Shown here: positions 1-10,227 of the stretch, piece by piece
Layout of the letters: the number at the start of each line of letters is the position of its first letter
How positions within the stretch are numbered: the first letter of the stretch is position 1
NCBI RefSeq assembly: GCF_007993935.1
Contig: NZ_VITY01000008.1
Span: 372,001-436,000, forward strand
DNA length: 64,000 bases
Reading direction: 5' to 3'
Origin: Bradyrhizobium macuxiense
GTDB taxonomy: Bacteria > Pseudomonadota > Alphaproteobacteria > Rhizobiales > Xanthobacteraceae
Position numbers and translations under genes: made by a program
The notes under the pieces: generated by a model
Told to the model about the DNA's origin: nothing
Database searches by the model: none
The model's input: the letters and a program-made list of their open reading frames with translations, nothing else

Positions 1-1
1 G

Positions 2-580
2 CAGGCCGCGCTGTTTCAGCTCGACGTCGTGCAGTGGAGTGACGGCATGAAGGGCTTCGAGCGGCTCGGACAGGGCACCATCCTCGGCATCCCGACCTCG
101 ATCGTGATGTTCGCGATCGCCTGCGTGGTGGTCGCCTTCCTACTGCGCCAGACGCGCTGGGGCGCCTATATCTACGCGATCGGCGACAATCCCTACGCGG
201 CTCGCGTCACCGGCATCCCGTCACGCCCGATCATCGTGCTGCAATATGTCGTCGCGGCGCTGATCGGCTGCTTTGCGGGCCTGGTGATGGCAGCGTCCGT
301 CAACTCGATGCCGACCCGCGTCTTCAATTCGACCCTGATCTACGACGTCATCCTCGTCGTGGTGCTCGGCGGCATCGGCCTGTCGGGCGGCCGCGGCGGC
401 GTGCTCAACGTCATCATCGGCACGCTGCTGATCGGCACCATGCTGAACGGCATGACCATCATGGACATCTCCTACGCCGGACAAAACCTCGTCAAGGGTG
501 TCGTCCTGCTGCTCGCCGTCATCACGGATTCATTCCTGAATCCGCGCAACGAAGAAACGGCACAGCAGGGCGACATCTGA
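2..580 (+). CDS. Sugar ABC transporter permease (5' end outside window)
   Basis: This is the C-terminal 192 residues of an inner-membrane permease of the BPD_transp_2 family (ribose/xylose type). The reading frame is open from base 2, so the true start lies before the window. Several hydrophobic helices are visible, and the stretch RVTGIPSRPIIVLQYVVAAL followed by GGIGLSGGRGG is typical of the conserved loop and glycine-rich end of these permeases. It ends 41 bases before the binding-protein gene and shares its strand, so it is probably the first or second gene of the transporter operon. Together with the permease half of the fusion at 1710-3833 it would give two different membrane subunits. 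The substrate is not readable from the sequence; a carbohydrate is inferred from the family. Confidence 0.88.
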   Translation, partial: QAALFQLDVVQWSDGMKGFERLGQGTILGIPTSIVMFAIACVVVAFLLRQTRWGAYIYAIGDNPYAARVTGIPSRPIIVLQYVVAALIGCFAGLVMAASVNSMPTRVFNSTLIYDVILVVVLGGIGLSGGRGGVLNVIIGTLLIGTMLNGMTIMDISYAGQNLVKGVVLLLAVITDSFLNPRNEETAQQGDI

Positions 581-621
581 ACCAAGTCCAAGAACGATCA
601 ATCACGACCAAGGAGGAAGCA

Positions 622-1638
622 ATGAAATACGCTGTCAGGACTGCAAAGGTGATCGCCGCAGCGCTCGGCCTCGCGGCCATCGCCGCACCGGCTCTGGCCC
701 AGCAGGGCCTGGACGAGCCGTTCCAGAAGCCGTTCAAGGAGTCGCTCGCCGGCAAGACGGTGGCCTACGTTCCGGTCGCCATGAACTTCGACCTCACCGA
801 AGGCTGGTACGCCGGCATGAAGAAGGAGCTCGAGCCGTTCGGCGTCAAGTTCGAGATCCGCGATCCCAACTGGAACACCAATGCCGGCGCGCAGGCGGTG
901 ACCTCGCTGATCTCGGAGAAGCCGGCCGTGATGGTGATCCACAATCCGGACGTGCAGACCTACGCCAAGCTGCTGCAACGCGCCGAGAACGAAGGCATCT
1001 ACGTGATCCAGATCAACATGGGATCAGCCTATCGCTCTTCGGCCTTCGTCGGCGCCAACTGGATCGAGATCGGCGAGAAGGACACCGAAGCCGTGGTCAA
1101 GGCCTGCCAGGGCAAGTCGAACAAGATCGCCGTCGTGCAGGGCGCGCTCTCGGCGGCCGCCAGCGCCTACACGCTCAAGGGCGTCGAGAACGTGCTCGCC
1201 AAGCATCCGGAGATCAAGGTGGTCTCGAGCCAGGCCGCCGACTGGGATGCCGCGAAAGCCAAGGCGATTACCCAGACGGTGCTGAAGCAGAATCCTGATC
1301 TCTGCGGCATCGTCGGCTTCTGGGACGGCATGGATATCGGCACCGCGGCCGCAGTGAAGGAAGCCGGCCTGACCGGCAAGGTGTTCGTCGCCACCTCCGG
1401 CGGCGGCGAGCGCAAGGGCGCCTGCGAACTCGTCAAGTCCGGCGCCTTCGACCTCAACTTGAGCTACGACGTGCCGACCCAGGCCGCACAGATGGCCGGC
1501 ACCATCAAATGGCTGCTGTCGTCGGGCGCCAAGGCCGGCTCGATCAAGGGTTCGGAGTACACCACGCTGATTCCGATCACCAAGGAGAATGCGGACAGCC
1601 AGACCGCGTGCTGGAATCTCAGTGACCTGAAGAAATAA
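622..1638 (+). CDS. Periplasmic sugar-binding protein of the ABC transporter
   Basis: A 338-residue solute-binding protein of the Peripla_BP_4 (ribose/galactose-binding) type. Residues 1-26 form a Sec signal peptide ending APALA before QQ. The mature part has the usual two-lobe pattern, with VAYVPVAMNFDLTEGW near the N-terminus and GIVGFWDGMDIGTAAAVKEAG in the second lobe, which resembles the aspartate-containing sugar-contact region of the family. A strong Shine-Dalgarno (AAGGAGGAA, about 610-618) sits just before the ATG. It captures the substrate in the periplasm for the permeases encoded on either side. The ligand cannot be named from sequence alone. Confidence 0.9.
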   Translation: MKYAVRTAKVIAAALGLAAIAAPALAQQGLDEPFQKPFKESLAGKTVAYVPVAMNFDLTEGWYAGMKKELEPFGVKFEIRDPNWNTNAGAQAVTSLISEKPAVMVIHNPDVQTYAKLLQRAENEGIYVIQINMGSAYRSSAFVGANWIEIGEKDTEAVVKACQGKSNKIAVVQGALSAAASAYTLKGVENVLAKHPEIKVVSSQAADWDAAKAKAITQTVLKQNPDLCGIVGFWDGMDIGTAAAVKEAGLTGKVFVATSGGGERKGACELVKSGAFDLNLSYDVPTQAAQMAGTIKWLLSSGAKAGSIKGSEYTTLIPITKENADSQTACWNLSDLKK

Positions 1639-1709
1639 CCCGGCCACTCCGCTTGACGTCCCGGGCGCCCCCCGGGACGTCAATCTCAGAAAATCGAAGC
1701 CTTGCTGGA

Positions 1710-3833
1710 ATGCCGATGCGCGACACCTTGACGAGCCTGCGTTACCGCTACTGGCCGGATCATCTCCTCGGCGAGATCCTGTCCAAGCGTTGGACCGAGA
1801 CCGCAATTCCGGTGATCCTGCTCCTGATCGTCGGCTTCGCGCTCAGCCGCTCCATCGATCATTTCCTGTCGCCGTCGAGCCTTGCCGATACCGCACGGCA
1901 GGCCGGCGAGATCGGCTTCATCGGGCTCGGCATGGCGTTGGTCGTCATCGTCGGCGGCATCGATCTGTCGGTCGGCTCGATCTTCGCGCTGACGGATTTC
2001 TGCGCGCTCTATCTGCTCGACGTGCTGAACTGGCCGGTGCCGGCGGTTGTCGTGGCCACCCTTGCCTGCGGCGCGCTGCTCGGCGCCGTCAACGGCGTTC
2101 TGATCGGATACTTGCGGCTACGCGCCTTCATCACCACGCTGATCACCCTGATCATCTACCGCTCGGCGTTCGATCTGTTGATCCAGCGCTACTCCAACTC
2201 GATCGCCGCGGCGTTTCCCGACATCCCGTCCTGGAATTTCATCGGCGGCGGCGACGTGTTCGGCATTCCGAGCGTCGCCTTGGTCTATATCGCGATCGCG
2301 ATCTTCGGCCATATCTTCATGACCCGGCTGCGCCCGGGCTGGCACATCACCGCGATCGGCGGCTCGCGCCGCTCGGCCTATAATTCCGGCATTCCGGTTC
2401 GCCGTACCATCGCGCTGTGCTATGTCGCCAGCGGTGCGCTGACCAGCATCGCCGCGCTGTTCTTTGCCGCGCGCCTCGGCACCGTCGGCGGCGACATCGG
2501 TGTCGGCCTCGAGGTGATCGTGCTGACCGCGACCGTGCTCGGCGGCATCACGCTCGGCGGCGGCAAGGGCTCGGTCGCCAAATCGCTGGTCGGCGTGCTG
2601 ATCGTGCTTCTCATCACCAACGGCCTGACCACGCTGAACGCGCGCGGCGGCATCAACCGGATGGCGCTCGCGGGCATCCTGCTCGTGGCCGCCATGGTCG
2701 ACATCCGCTGGCAGAAGAACCGCACCCGCATCATCAGCAAGGTCTATGTCGCGCCGACCTATCACGCGTTGCCGCCGCCGCCGGCCACCGAGATCGGCCG
2801 GGGCGGCCCGTTCGAGCAGAACGACAAGCTGCGCGACGTCGAACTGATCGGGCTCGGCCGCATCGAGGCGCCGGAGGACGTGATCCTCGATCGCCACAAC
2901 AATCTCTACGCCGGCTCGCGCCATGGCGACATCATGCGCTTCTTCGCCCCCGACTATCAGCGGATGGAGGTGTTCGCCCATATCGGCGGCCAGCCGCTTG
3001 GCATGGCCTTCGACCGCCAGGACAATCTCTATGTCTGCATCGGCGGCATGGGCCTCTACCGCATCAAGCCCGATGGCACCGTCGAGAAGGCGACCGACGA
3101 GACCAACCGCAGCATGCATTCGGTGAACGACGACAGCCGACTGCGGCTGGCCGACGACCTCGACATCACCGACGACGGCCTGATCTTCTTCTCGGAAGCA
3201 ACCGTCCGGTACGAGATGGATGAATGGCCGATCGACGGCCTCGAGGCGCGCGGCAACGGCCGCATCATCTGCTACGACACCAAGACCGGTGCCACGCATA
3301 CCGCGCTGCGCGGCCTCAAATTCCCCAACGGCATCTGCGTCGCCAGCGACGGCCGATCGATCCTGTTCGCCGAAACCTTCGGCTGCTCGATCAAGCGGCT
3401 GTGGTTCGCGGGGCCGAAGAAGGGCCAGGTCGAGGTGGTGATGGACAATCTGCCGGGCTATCCCGACAACATCAATCTCGCCTCCGACGGCAATTACTGG
3501 CTGGCGCTGGTCGGCATGCGCAGCCCCTCGCTCGACCTTGCCTGGAAGATGCCGGGCTTCCGCCGCCGCATGGCCAAGCGCGTGCCGGTCGACGAATGGC
3601 TATTCCCGAACATCAACACCGGCTGCGTCGTCAAGTTCAACGAGCAGGGCAAGATCCTCGAATCGTTCTGGGACCTGCGCGGCGAGAACCATCCGATGAT
3701 CACCTCGATGCGCGAGCATCGCGGCTATCTTTATCTCGGCGGCATCATGAACAACCGGATCGGCCGCTACAAGCTGGAGAACGCCGACCCGAACTTCGTG
3801 CAGTACGACAAGCGCTGGGGGAAGGCGTCGTGA
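1710..3833 (+). CDS. ABC permease fused to a strictosidine-synthase-like beta-propeller
   Basis: One uninterrupted 707-residue frame joins two families. Residues about 1-345 are a BPD_transp_2 permease with the conserved GLGMALVVIVGGIDLSVGS and GGITLGGGKGSVAKSLVG segments. Residues about 375-700 are an SMP-30/strictosidine-synthase-like six-bladed propeller: APEDVILD, FPNGICVASDG, AETFGCSIKRLWF and LPGYPDNINLASDGNYWLAL match the family signatures. I place the start at ATG 1710 (or ATG 1716); an in-frame TTG at 1653 would add residues unlike a permease. Ribose-type permeases have both ends in the cytoplasm, so the propeller is inferred to be cytosolic. Such propellers often hydrolyse sugar lactones, which would couple uptake to ring opening, but the catalytic role is not shown. 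The stop overlaps the next start (GTGA). Confidence 0.85.
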   Translation: MPMRDTLTSLRYRYWPDHLLGEILSKRWTETAIPVILLLIVGFALSRSIDHFLSPSSLADTARQAGEIGFIGLGMALVVIVGGIDLSVGSIFALTDFCALYLLDVLNWPVPAVVVATLACGALLGAVNGVLIGYLRLRAFITTLITLIIYRSAFDLLIQRYSNSIAAAFPDIPSWNFIGGGDVFGIPSVALVYIAIAIFGHIFMTRLRPGWHITAIGGSRRSAYNSGIPVRRTIALCYVASGALTSIAALFFAARLGTVGGDIGVGLEVIVLTATVLGGITLGGGKGSVAKSLVGVLIVLLITNGLTTLNARGGINRMALAGILLVAAMVDIRWQKNRTRIISKVYVAPTYHALPPPPATEIGRGGPFEQNDKLRDVELIGLGRIEAPEDVILDRHNNLYAGSRHGDIMRFFAPDYQRMEVFAHIGGQPLGMAFDRQDNLYVCIGGMGLYRIKPDGTVEKATDETNRSMHSVNDDSRLRLADDLDITDDGLIFFSEATVRYEMDEWPIDGLEARGNGRIICYDTKTGATHTALRGLKFPNGICVASDGRSILFAETFGCSIKRLWFAGPKKGQVEVVMDNLPGYPDNINLASDGNYWLALVGMRSPSLDLAWKMPGFRRRMAKRVPVDEWLFPNINTGCVVKFNEQGKILESFWDLRGENHPMITSMREHRGYLYLGGIMNNRIGRYKLENADPNFVQYDKRWGKAS

Positions 3834-4923
3834 TCGCGGCCGTCAGGGAATTCGCCAACCGCTTTCTCGGCCGTGGCGAGGCCACCATCACCGTGCCGTC
3901 GTTCGACGGCGCGCTCAAGCCAAATCAAAAGCTTGAAGCCGCGACCACCTTGCTGGAATGCGAGGCGCCCGAGGACCTCGCAACCGACGGCCGCAACCTT
4001 TATGTCGCCGACGGCCGGCGCCTGCTGCGGCTCGACGGCAGCACAGCTGTCGAGCTGCGCAGCTTCGAGCAGCCGATCTCGGCGCTCTGCGCGCTTGCCG
4101 ACGGCGGCATCGCGGTCGCGCTTGGCGGCCGCGAGGTGCGCCTCTACGCCAATCCCGTCTCCGGCGAGCCGAGCGTGACATTCAGCGACGCTGCCTTCAA
4201 TGCGATCAACGCGCTGGCGTCGGCGGGTGACGGGACCTTGATCGCCACCGACGGCTCGGCGACCTGCGGCGTCGACGATTGGGCGCGCGACCTGATGGAG
4301 CTGAATCGAAGCGGCCGTGTGTTCCGGCTCGATCCCAAGACCCGATCGGTGAAGCCGCTGGCCGCAAAGCTCGGCTACGCCTTCGGCGCCTGCGCGCGCG
4401 GCGATGGCGTGCTGGTCAGCGAGAGCTGGCGGCATCGTCTCGTCCTCGTCACGGATGGCAAGGCGCCGCAGATCGTGCTGGGCCACCTGCCGGTCTATCC
4501 GTCGCGGCTGTCGAAGGCCGCGGGCGGCGGCTATTGGCTCACCGCGTTCACCGCCCGCACCCAGTTGATCGAATTCGTGCTGCGCGAGCCGGCGTACCGG
4601 CGCCGCATGATGGCCGAGATCGACCCGGCCTATTGGGTGGCGCCGCGGCTGCGCTCGGGCTTCTCGTTCAAGGAGCCGATGCAGGGCGCGCACATCAAGA
4701 CGATGGGCGTCATCAAGCCATGGGCGCCGCCGCGCTCCTACGGCCTCGTGATCCGGCTCGGCGAAGACGGCAAGCCGCTCTATTCGCTGCACAGCCGGGT
4801 CGACGGCATCAACCACGGCGTCGTCGCGGCGCTCGAGCTCGGCGGCGACCTCGTGCTGATCGCCAAGGGACCGGGCCGCGTGCTGAAACTGGCCCTCGCA
4901 GGGCTTGCCGAGGAGGTCGGCTC

Positions 4924-4927
<4 letters not shown>
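3830..4927 (+). CDS. Free SMP-30/strictosidine-synthase-like beta-propeller
   Basis: A 365-residue protein, no signal peptide seen, starting at a GTG that overlaps the previous stop by four bases. The order of motifs follows the propeller fused to the upstream permease but is diverged: APEDLATDGRNLYVADGRRL, VLVSESWRHRLVLV, then LPVYPSRLSKAAGGGYWLTA where the canonical form has a PDN (here PSR). The change in this otherwise conserved site suggests an altered or lost metal/lactone site. The frame is open further upstream to 3224, but that part is out of frame with the permease gene and reads as a shadow. Its stop overlaps the ATPase start (ATGA), so translation of the operon looks coupled. Role: probably processing or sensing of the imported sugar; inferred from position. 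Confidence 0.8.
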
Positions 4928-6420
<1,493 letters not shown>

Positions 6421-6463
6421 TCATCGGGCGCTCCACCGGCCGGTAGACCAGCCAGGACGCTAC

Positions 6464-6507
6464 GCGAAACGCGTCATCGGCGTCACCGCGAGCCCGATGT
6501 CGTGCAC
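6464..6507 (-). pseudogene. 44-bp fragment of a phosphomannomutase/phosphoglucomutase gene
   Basis: These 44 bases match 54674-54717, inside the phosphohexomutase gene of this same window, with three mismatches and in the same orientation. On the minus strand the fragment still reads VHDIGLAVTPMT, as in the intact gene. It lies between the transporter operon and the small exported-protein gene and has no start or remaining gene around it. It is either a scar of a recombination event or the last trace of a second mutase gene. Confidence 0.6.
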
Positions 6508-6508
6508 G

Positions 6509-6889
6509 CTATTGCTTTGGACCAACGGTCCCGGTCGCCTTCAATCTCGCCGACCTCACCCAACCCGAGACGTCGTTGCTCGTGCCTGGATGGAAGTACG
6601 TCACCGACGACCAGCCATCACTGGTCTGCGCATAGGCGACGAGCTCGTCATTTGGAATCACGAACACCCCGCTGATCGGACAGTGAAGATTCGGCGCGGA
6701 GTAGAATTGCAGCCGTCCCTTGCCCGTCACCACATTGGCGAGCGGCGGCGACAGTATCGGGACGCGGCTGGTGCCCGACCGCGGCTCCTTGCAGCTCGAC
6801 GGCGTTTGCGCGTGCACGGTTGCATCCAGGGCCCCCAGCATCAGGGCGCCGGCGGCAATGCAGGCGAGAGCAAACCTGTCCGACATCAT
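6509..6889 (-). CDS. Small exported protein with SH3-like pattern
   Basis: A 126-residue hypothetical protein. Residues 1-28 look like a signal peptide (hydrophobic ALACIAAGALMLGAL, then TVHAQ). The rest resembles a bacterial SH3-like fold: LQFYSAPNLHCPISGVFV, VAYAQTSDGWSSVTY and VSGWVRSARLK follow the usual 'ligand loop - GWxxV - GWV' layout. Two cysteines (in SSCKE and LHCPI) could pair in the periplasm. Two adjacent ATGs (6889 and 6886) follow GGGAGA; either could start. The gene stands alone and its function is unknown. Confidence 0.7.
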   Translation of the reverse strand: MMSDRFALACIAAGALMLGALDATVHAQTPSSCKEPRSGTSRVPILSPPLANVVTGKGRLQFYSAPNLHCPISGVFVIPNDELVAYAQTSDGWSSVTYFHPGTSNDVSGWVRSARLKATGTVGPKQ

Positions 6890-7156
6890 TCATTCTCCCG
6901 ATCGCGCTACGCGATCACACGTCATTTCAGAGTTTGTCGCCGGACAGGACGGGCAGGTTCTGCGCGCTCAAACGAAAGTTTGCGCGCCCGCAGCCCGGAG
7001 CGCTCGCGCCGCACATCGATCGCGCCGTCGAGAAGCTGCTGCTTGAGCGAACCGATGGTCGGCGCGACGCGCCGTTCCGCTTCATCGTGCCTGCAGCAAG
7101 AAGCGCTCGGCAGGACGAGCGCTTCGCAGGTTCCGGCGACGAAATGCGTGTCCGGT

Positions 7157-7441
7157 TCAGTTTCCGGCGATGATGACGAGGTTGTTCAAGACCGGCGTCG
7201 AGCAGAAGGCGACGACGAGAGCGATGTTGTAGACATTGTTGCTGCGCCAAAGCAGCCACGTCAGGACGAACGTGAGACCGAGCTTGGGGACCAGCCACCA
7301 TACGCCGAACCATGTCTGCGCCATGTGCATGAACGGGTTCAACTCGCCCAGCCCGAGATTCAGGATCACATTCGTCGACTCGAGATCGGCGTATCCGAGA
7401 AGCAAGGCGACGAACAGCAAGAGACCCTTAACCCAGTTCAT
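7157..7441 (-). CDS. Small integral membrane protein
   Basis: A 94-residue protein with three predicted helices (VKGLLLFVALLLGYADL, FGVWWLVPKLGLTFVLTWLL, YNIALVVAFCSTPVLNNLVII). The layout, helix - 'ESTNVILNLGLGELNPFM' - two helices, resembles DUF5658-type proteins; this is a weak family match by eye. The ATG at 7441 follows GGGGAG and is preferred over a start at 7456. It overlaps the end of the upstream sterol-desaturase-family gene by 14 bases, so the two are probably cotranslated. Function unknown. Confidence 0.7.
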   Translation of the reverse strand: MNWVKGLLLFVALLLGYADLESTNVILNLGLGELNPFMHMAQTWFGVWWLVPKLGLTFVLTWLLWRSNNVYNIALVVAFCSTPVLNNLVIIAGN

Positions 7442-8228
7442 TCTTAGACTCCCCACGCCGAAGATGCCGGATCGGCCAGATTATGCTGTTGATGATGTCC
7501 GCCCGCTCAGGAGGCACAAGTCCTGTTGCCGGATACTCGTCCGGCTTCGGCACCCACGCCGTGCCGAACAGAATGTCCAGGAGCGGGAAGAAGGCGGCAA
7601 AGTTCTTGTCGCGGTGCTCGATCTGGACCGAATGATGGATCCGATGCCATTGCGGATTGTTGATCCACGTCACGAAACGGCCGAGCGGGATGCGGACGTT
7701 GAGATGCGCGCAAGCATCGGGCACGAAGAAGATGAATGCCGCAGCGATCGCCATGTCCGGCGGGATCCGAAACAGGATCGCCATGATCGGAAGAAAGGCG
7801 TCGGACAGCACCCTTTCCAACCAGAAATGCCGGCCGCCGGTGATGAACGTAATGCCGTTCGCACTGTGGTGGAACGAGTGCATGGCCCAAAGAAAGGGGA
7901 TCGCATGCTGGAGCCGGTGGAATGTGTATTTGTAGAGATCGAGCGCCACCACGACGATCGCGAACGAGACGTACCACCAGTAACCTTCGGTCGGCAGCTT
8001 GATCCAGCCAAATCCGGCATAGCTTGCAATCGCGCCCGCGCTGATCGCAGCAAGCGGGGCGAACAGGTGCTCCAACCCGACGCTCACGATGACCGCCAGC
8101 CAATCAGCACGAAACTCGTCGCTGGAAACGGGCGCAATGGGCCACGTCTTCTCCAGGATACGGCTGCCGTAGACGATCCCCAGAAGGACCGCCGCGCAAA
8201 AGACGGCGTTTGAAATCTCACTCGACAT
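7428..8228 (-). CDS. Sterol desaturase / fatty acid hydroxylase family protein
   Basis: A 266-residue membrane di-iron oxygenase. The histidine clusters of the family are present in order: HRLQH after helix three, HSFHHSANG, and WHRIHHS followed by EHRDKNFAAFFPLLDILFGT. Hydrophobic segments flank these clusters, as expected for an integral membrane hydroxylase or desaturase. The substrate is not evident; bacterial members act on sterols, carotenoids, hopanoid or alkylglycerol lipids. It overlaps the small membrane protein gene downstream on the same strand. No redox partner gene is adjacent. Confidence 0.87.
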   Translation of the reverse strand: MSSEISNAVFCAAVLLGIVYGSRILEKTWPIAPVSSDEFRADWLAVIVSVGLEHLFAPLAAISAGAIASYAGFGWIKLPTEGYWWYVSFAIVVVALDLYKYTFHRLQHAIPFLWAMHSFHHSANGITFITGGRHFWLERVLSDAFLPIMAILFRIPPDMAIAAAFIFFVPDACAHLNVRIPLGRFVTWINNPQWHRIHHSVQIEHRDKNFAAFFPLLDILFGTAWVPKPDEYPATGLVPPERADIINSIIWPIRHLRRGESKNELG

Positions 8229-8487
8229 GAGAAACGACCCGCCGGTTCAAAGGCCGGACAAAATGAACAAAACATTCTGCCGCCTATAGACTGAAAAAGC
8301 TTATTTTTTCTCAACGCCCCGACGGACGCAAGCGGGGTTTTACGGGCGTTCCCTCGTCTTCGAGCCGATTTTGGCCGGATACTGGCCCGCGCGGCACATT
8401 TTCGTGGCCGCCCCTTGATCCAAGGTGGTGCGAGCCGACGGGTCCGAGCCTCTGCCCCCCGCTTCGCAAAAGCAGACGCGCTCCGAG

Positions 8488-10227
8488 TTAACGCGACGAT
8501 GGCACCGGGGATTGCGTGTCCGCCTTCCAATGCGCCACAGCCGTGTCGAGCCGCGTGCGATTATCGACCGAAAGCATCGTGCAAATCTTCTCGTACAAAT
8601 CCCGAAGGACAGGAAGTTTGTCATCTGAACTTTTATAGGTACGAAGCGCAAGCGATGCCCAGATATAAGCCTGCTCCAGATTTCGCGGCGTCACCGTGCC
8701 GTCGAAGAGCAACGCGGCTTGCGTATGCATTGCATTTGGCTGCCCTCGGTTGGCCGCCGCCGCCAACCAGCTGAGACCCTTCGTGATGTCCCGCTCGACC
8801 CCACGGCCGAACACGTAACACATGCCGGTGCCATTCATCCCGGCGATGTCGCCCTGCTCCGCGCCTGCCAGGAACCAGCGAAACGCCGTTGGAAGATCGA
8901 CGGCTCCTCCTTTGCTCGTCGTCAGCAGCGCGGCAAGGTTCACCTGGGCGAAAGCGAGGCCTTGGACCGCACCAATCTCGTAAAGGCGACGAGCCTCGGC
9001 AAGATCCTGCGGTATACCCGTTCCGTTTTCGCACAGTTTGCCAAGATACGCCGCGGCCCGCACATGCCCCTGGGCCAAGGCTTTGCGATACCAGGATGCA
9101 GCGACGGCGTGATCTTGCGGGACGCCGCGGCCTAGATGATAGCAACGGCCGAGATGGAACTGGCCCTCCGCATCGCCTTGGTCGGCCGCCGCGCGCAGCC
9201 AATGTACAGCCAGGCGGTCATCGCGCGGCGCCGACTTGCCGTTCCAGTAGATCATTCCGAGCTGGCGCTGCGCGTACATATGTCCCAATTTGGCTGCGAT
9301 CTCGTACAAGCGCAGCGCCTCTACGTGATCTTGTGCAACGCCTCGGCCGGTCCGATAGAGAAGAGCAAGATCGAAGGTCGCCGCCGGGTGTTGTTGCTCG
9401 ACAGCCAACCGAATCCATTTCAGAGCCTCCGCGCCATCAAGCTCCGCGCCAACACCGTTGCGATAGGAAACTGCTAGATCGTATTGAGCATTTGCCAAGC
9501 CCTGCTCAGCAGCGGCCTTCAACCATCGCACCGACTGCGCTAAGTCCCTTGGCACTTGTTCGCCGGCCTTATAAAGCCTGGCCAAGCTCAATTGAGCGCT
9601 GGCGTCGCCGGCCTCCGCTCGCCTCAACAGAATGGGCAACCAGAGCCGTTCTTCCAGCTTCGCCAGAGGGCTCCGGTGGTTCGATAGGAATCGGCTACGC
9701 GGCTGATTGATCCGGTCGTGCAACCCGGTCCGGTCGACGATCTGCAGGAGTTGCTCGGCGGGCAATGCGACGTCGTAGGCCAGCAGTTTGACAAGCCAGT
9801 CGGCCAACTGCAATTCATCGCGCAGTGCGAGTTGCCCCTCAGTCAGCGCTTTCGCAAACAAGGACGAGCCGACAACAATGTCTCCAGACGCAAATGCGTT
9901 GGCGATTGCTTGGGCGGCACCTCTCGGTAACGGTTCAACCACATCGGCACGTGTCTCATCCGCCCACTCGCGCGGGGGCGGATCCTGCCGGTTGGGCGTG
10001 TCGCCCCGAAATACAAACTGTTCGCTTCGCTTCAGAACCTTCGCATCCGAACTCACTGCCCAGGCAAGCGCCGCATCATAAGCTTCGCGCAGACGCAGAA
10101 ACCCGGCTCGATCGTCATCGGGCCGGGTCTCCTTCAGTCGCACTGCGTAGGCCTTGCGTATCGTGGCGACGTCTCTCGTCGGCGCAATGCCCAGCGCGTC
10201 CCACGGAGACATCGACGCAATGCTCAC
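8488..10227 (-). CDS. J-like domain protein with Sel1 repeats
   Basis: A 579-residue protein if it starts at GTG 10227, which overlaps the stop of hscC by four bases; ATG 10212 is the alternative. Residues about 6-55 (SPWDALGIAPTRDVATIRKAYAVRL then FLRLREAYDAAL) look like J-domain helices II and III, but the loop reads TRPDDD: the histidine of HPD is replaced by arginine. A linker follows, then about nine Sel1-like repeats from residue about 200 on, each of the form 'A-x-A-x-x-L-x-x-x-Y-x-x-G-x-G-V-x-x-D'. Sel1 repeats usually act as protein-docking scaffolds. Position right after an HscC-type Hsp70 suggests a dedicated co-chaperone; in E. coli, hscC also lies near J-domain and Sel1-repeat genes. 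Whether it can stimulate an Hsp70 ATPase is doubtful without HPD. Confidence 0.85.
   Translation of the reverse strand: MSIASMSPWDALGIAPTRDVATIRKAYAVRLKETRPDDDRAGFLRLREAYDAALAWAVSSDAKVLKRSEQFVFRGDTPNRQDPPPREWADETRADVVEPLPRGAAQAIANAFASGDIVVGSSLFAKALTEGQLALRDELQLADWLVKLLAYDVALPAEQLLQIVDRTGLHDRINQPRSRFLSNHRSPLAKLEERLWLPILLRRAEAGDASAQLSLARLYKAGEQVPRDLAQSVRWLKAAAEQGLANAQYDLAVSYRNGVGAELDGAEALKWIRLAVEQQHPAATFDLALLYRTGRGVAQDHVEALRLYEIAAKLGHMYAQRQLGMIYWNGKSAPRDDRLAVHWLRAAADQGDAEGQFHLGRCYHLGRGVPQDHAVAASWYRKALAQGHVRAAAYLGKLCENGTGIPQDLAEARRLYEIGAVQGLAFAQVNLAALLTTSKGGAVDLPTAFRWFLAGAEQGDIAGMNGTGMCYVFGRGVERDITKGLSWLAAAANRGQPNAMHTQAALLFDGTVTPRNLEQAYIWASLALRTYKSSDDKLPVLRDLYEKICTMLSVDNRTRLDTAVAHWKADTQSPVPSSR

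Noticed and set aside
3224..3829. Upstream extension of the free propeller gene
   Set aside because: These codons overlap the permease-propeller fusion in another frame and read as a shadow; the overlapping GTG at 3830 gives a sensible start.
4279..4923. Upstream extension of the ABC ATPase
   Set aside because: Runs through the propeller gene out of frame; ATG 4924 starts the ATPase at its normal N-terminus.
6890..7156. Open frames between the SH3-like protein and the small membrane protein
   Set aside because: Frames on both strands lack a ribosome-binding site and have reverse-frame composition; treated as spacer.
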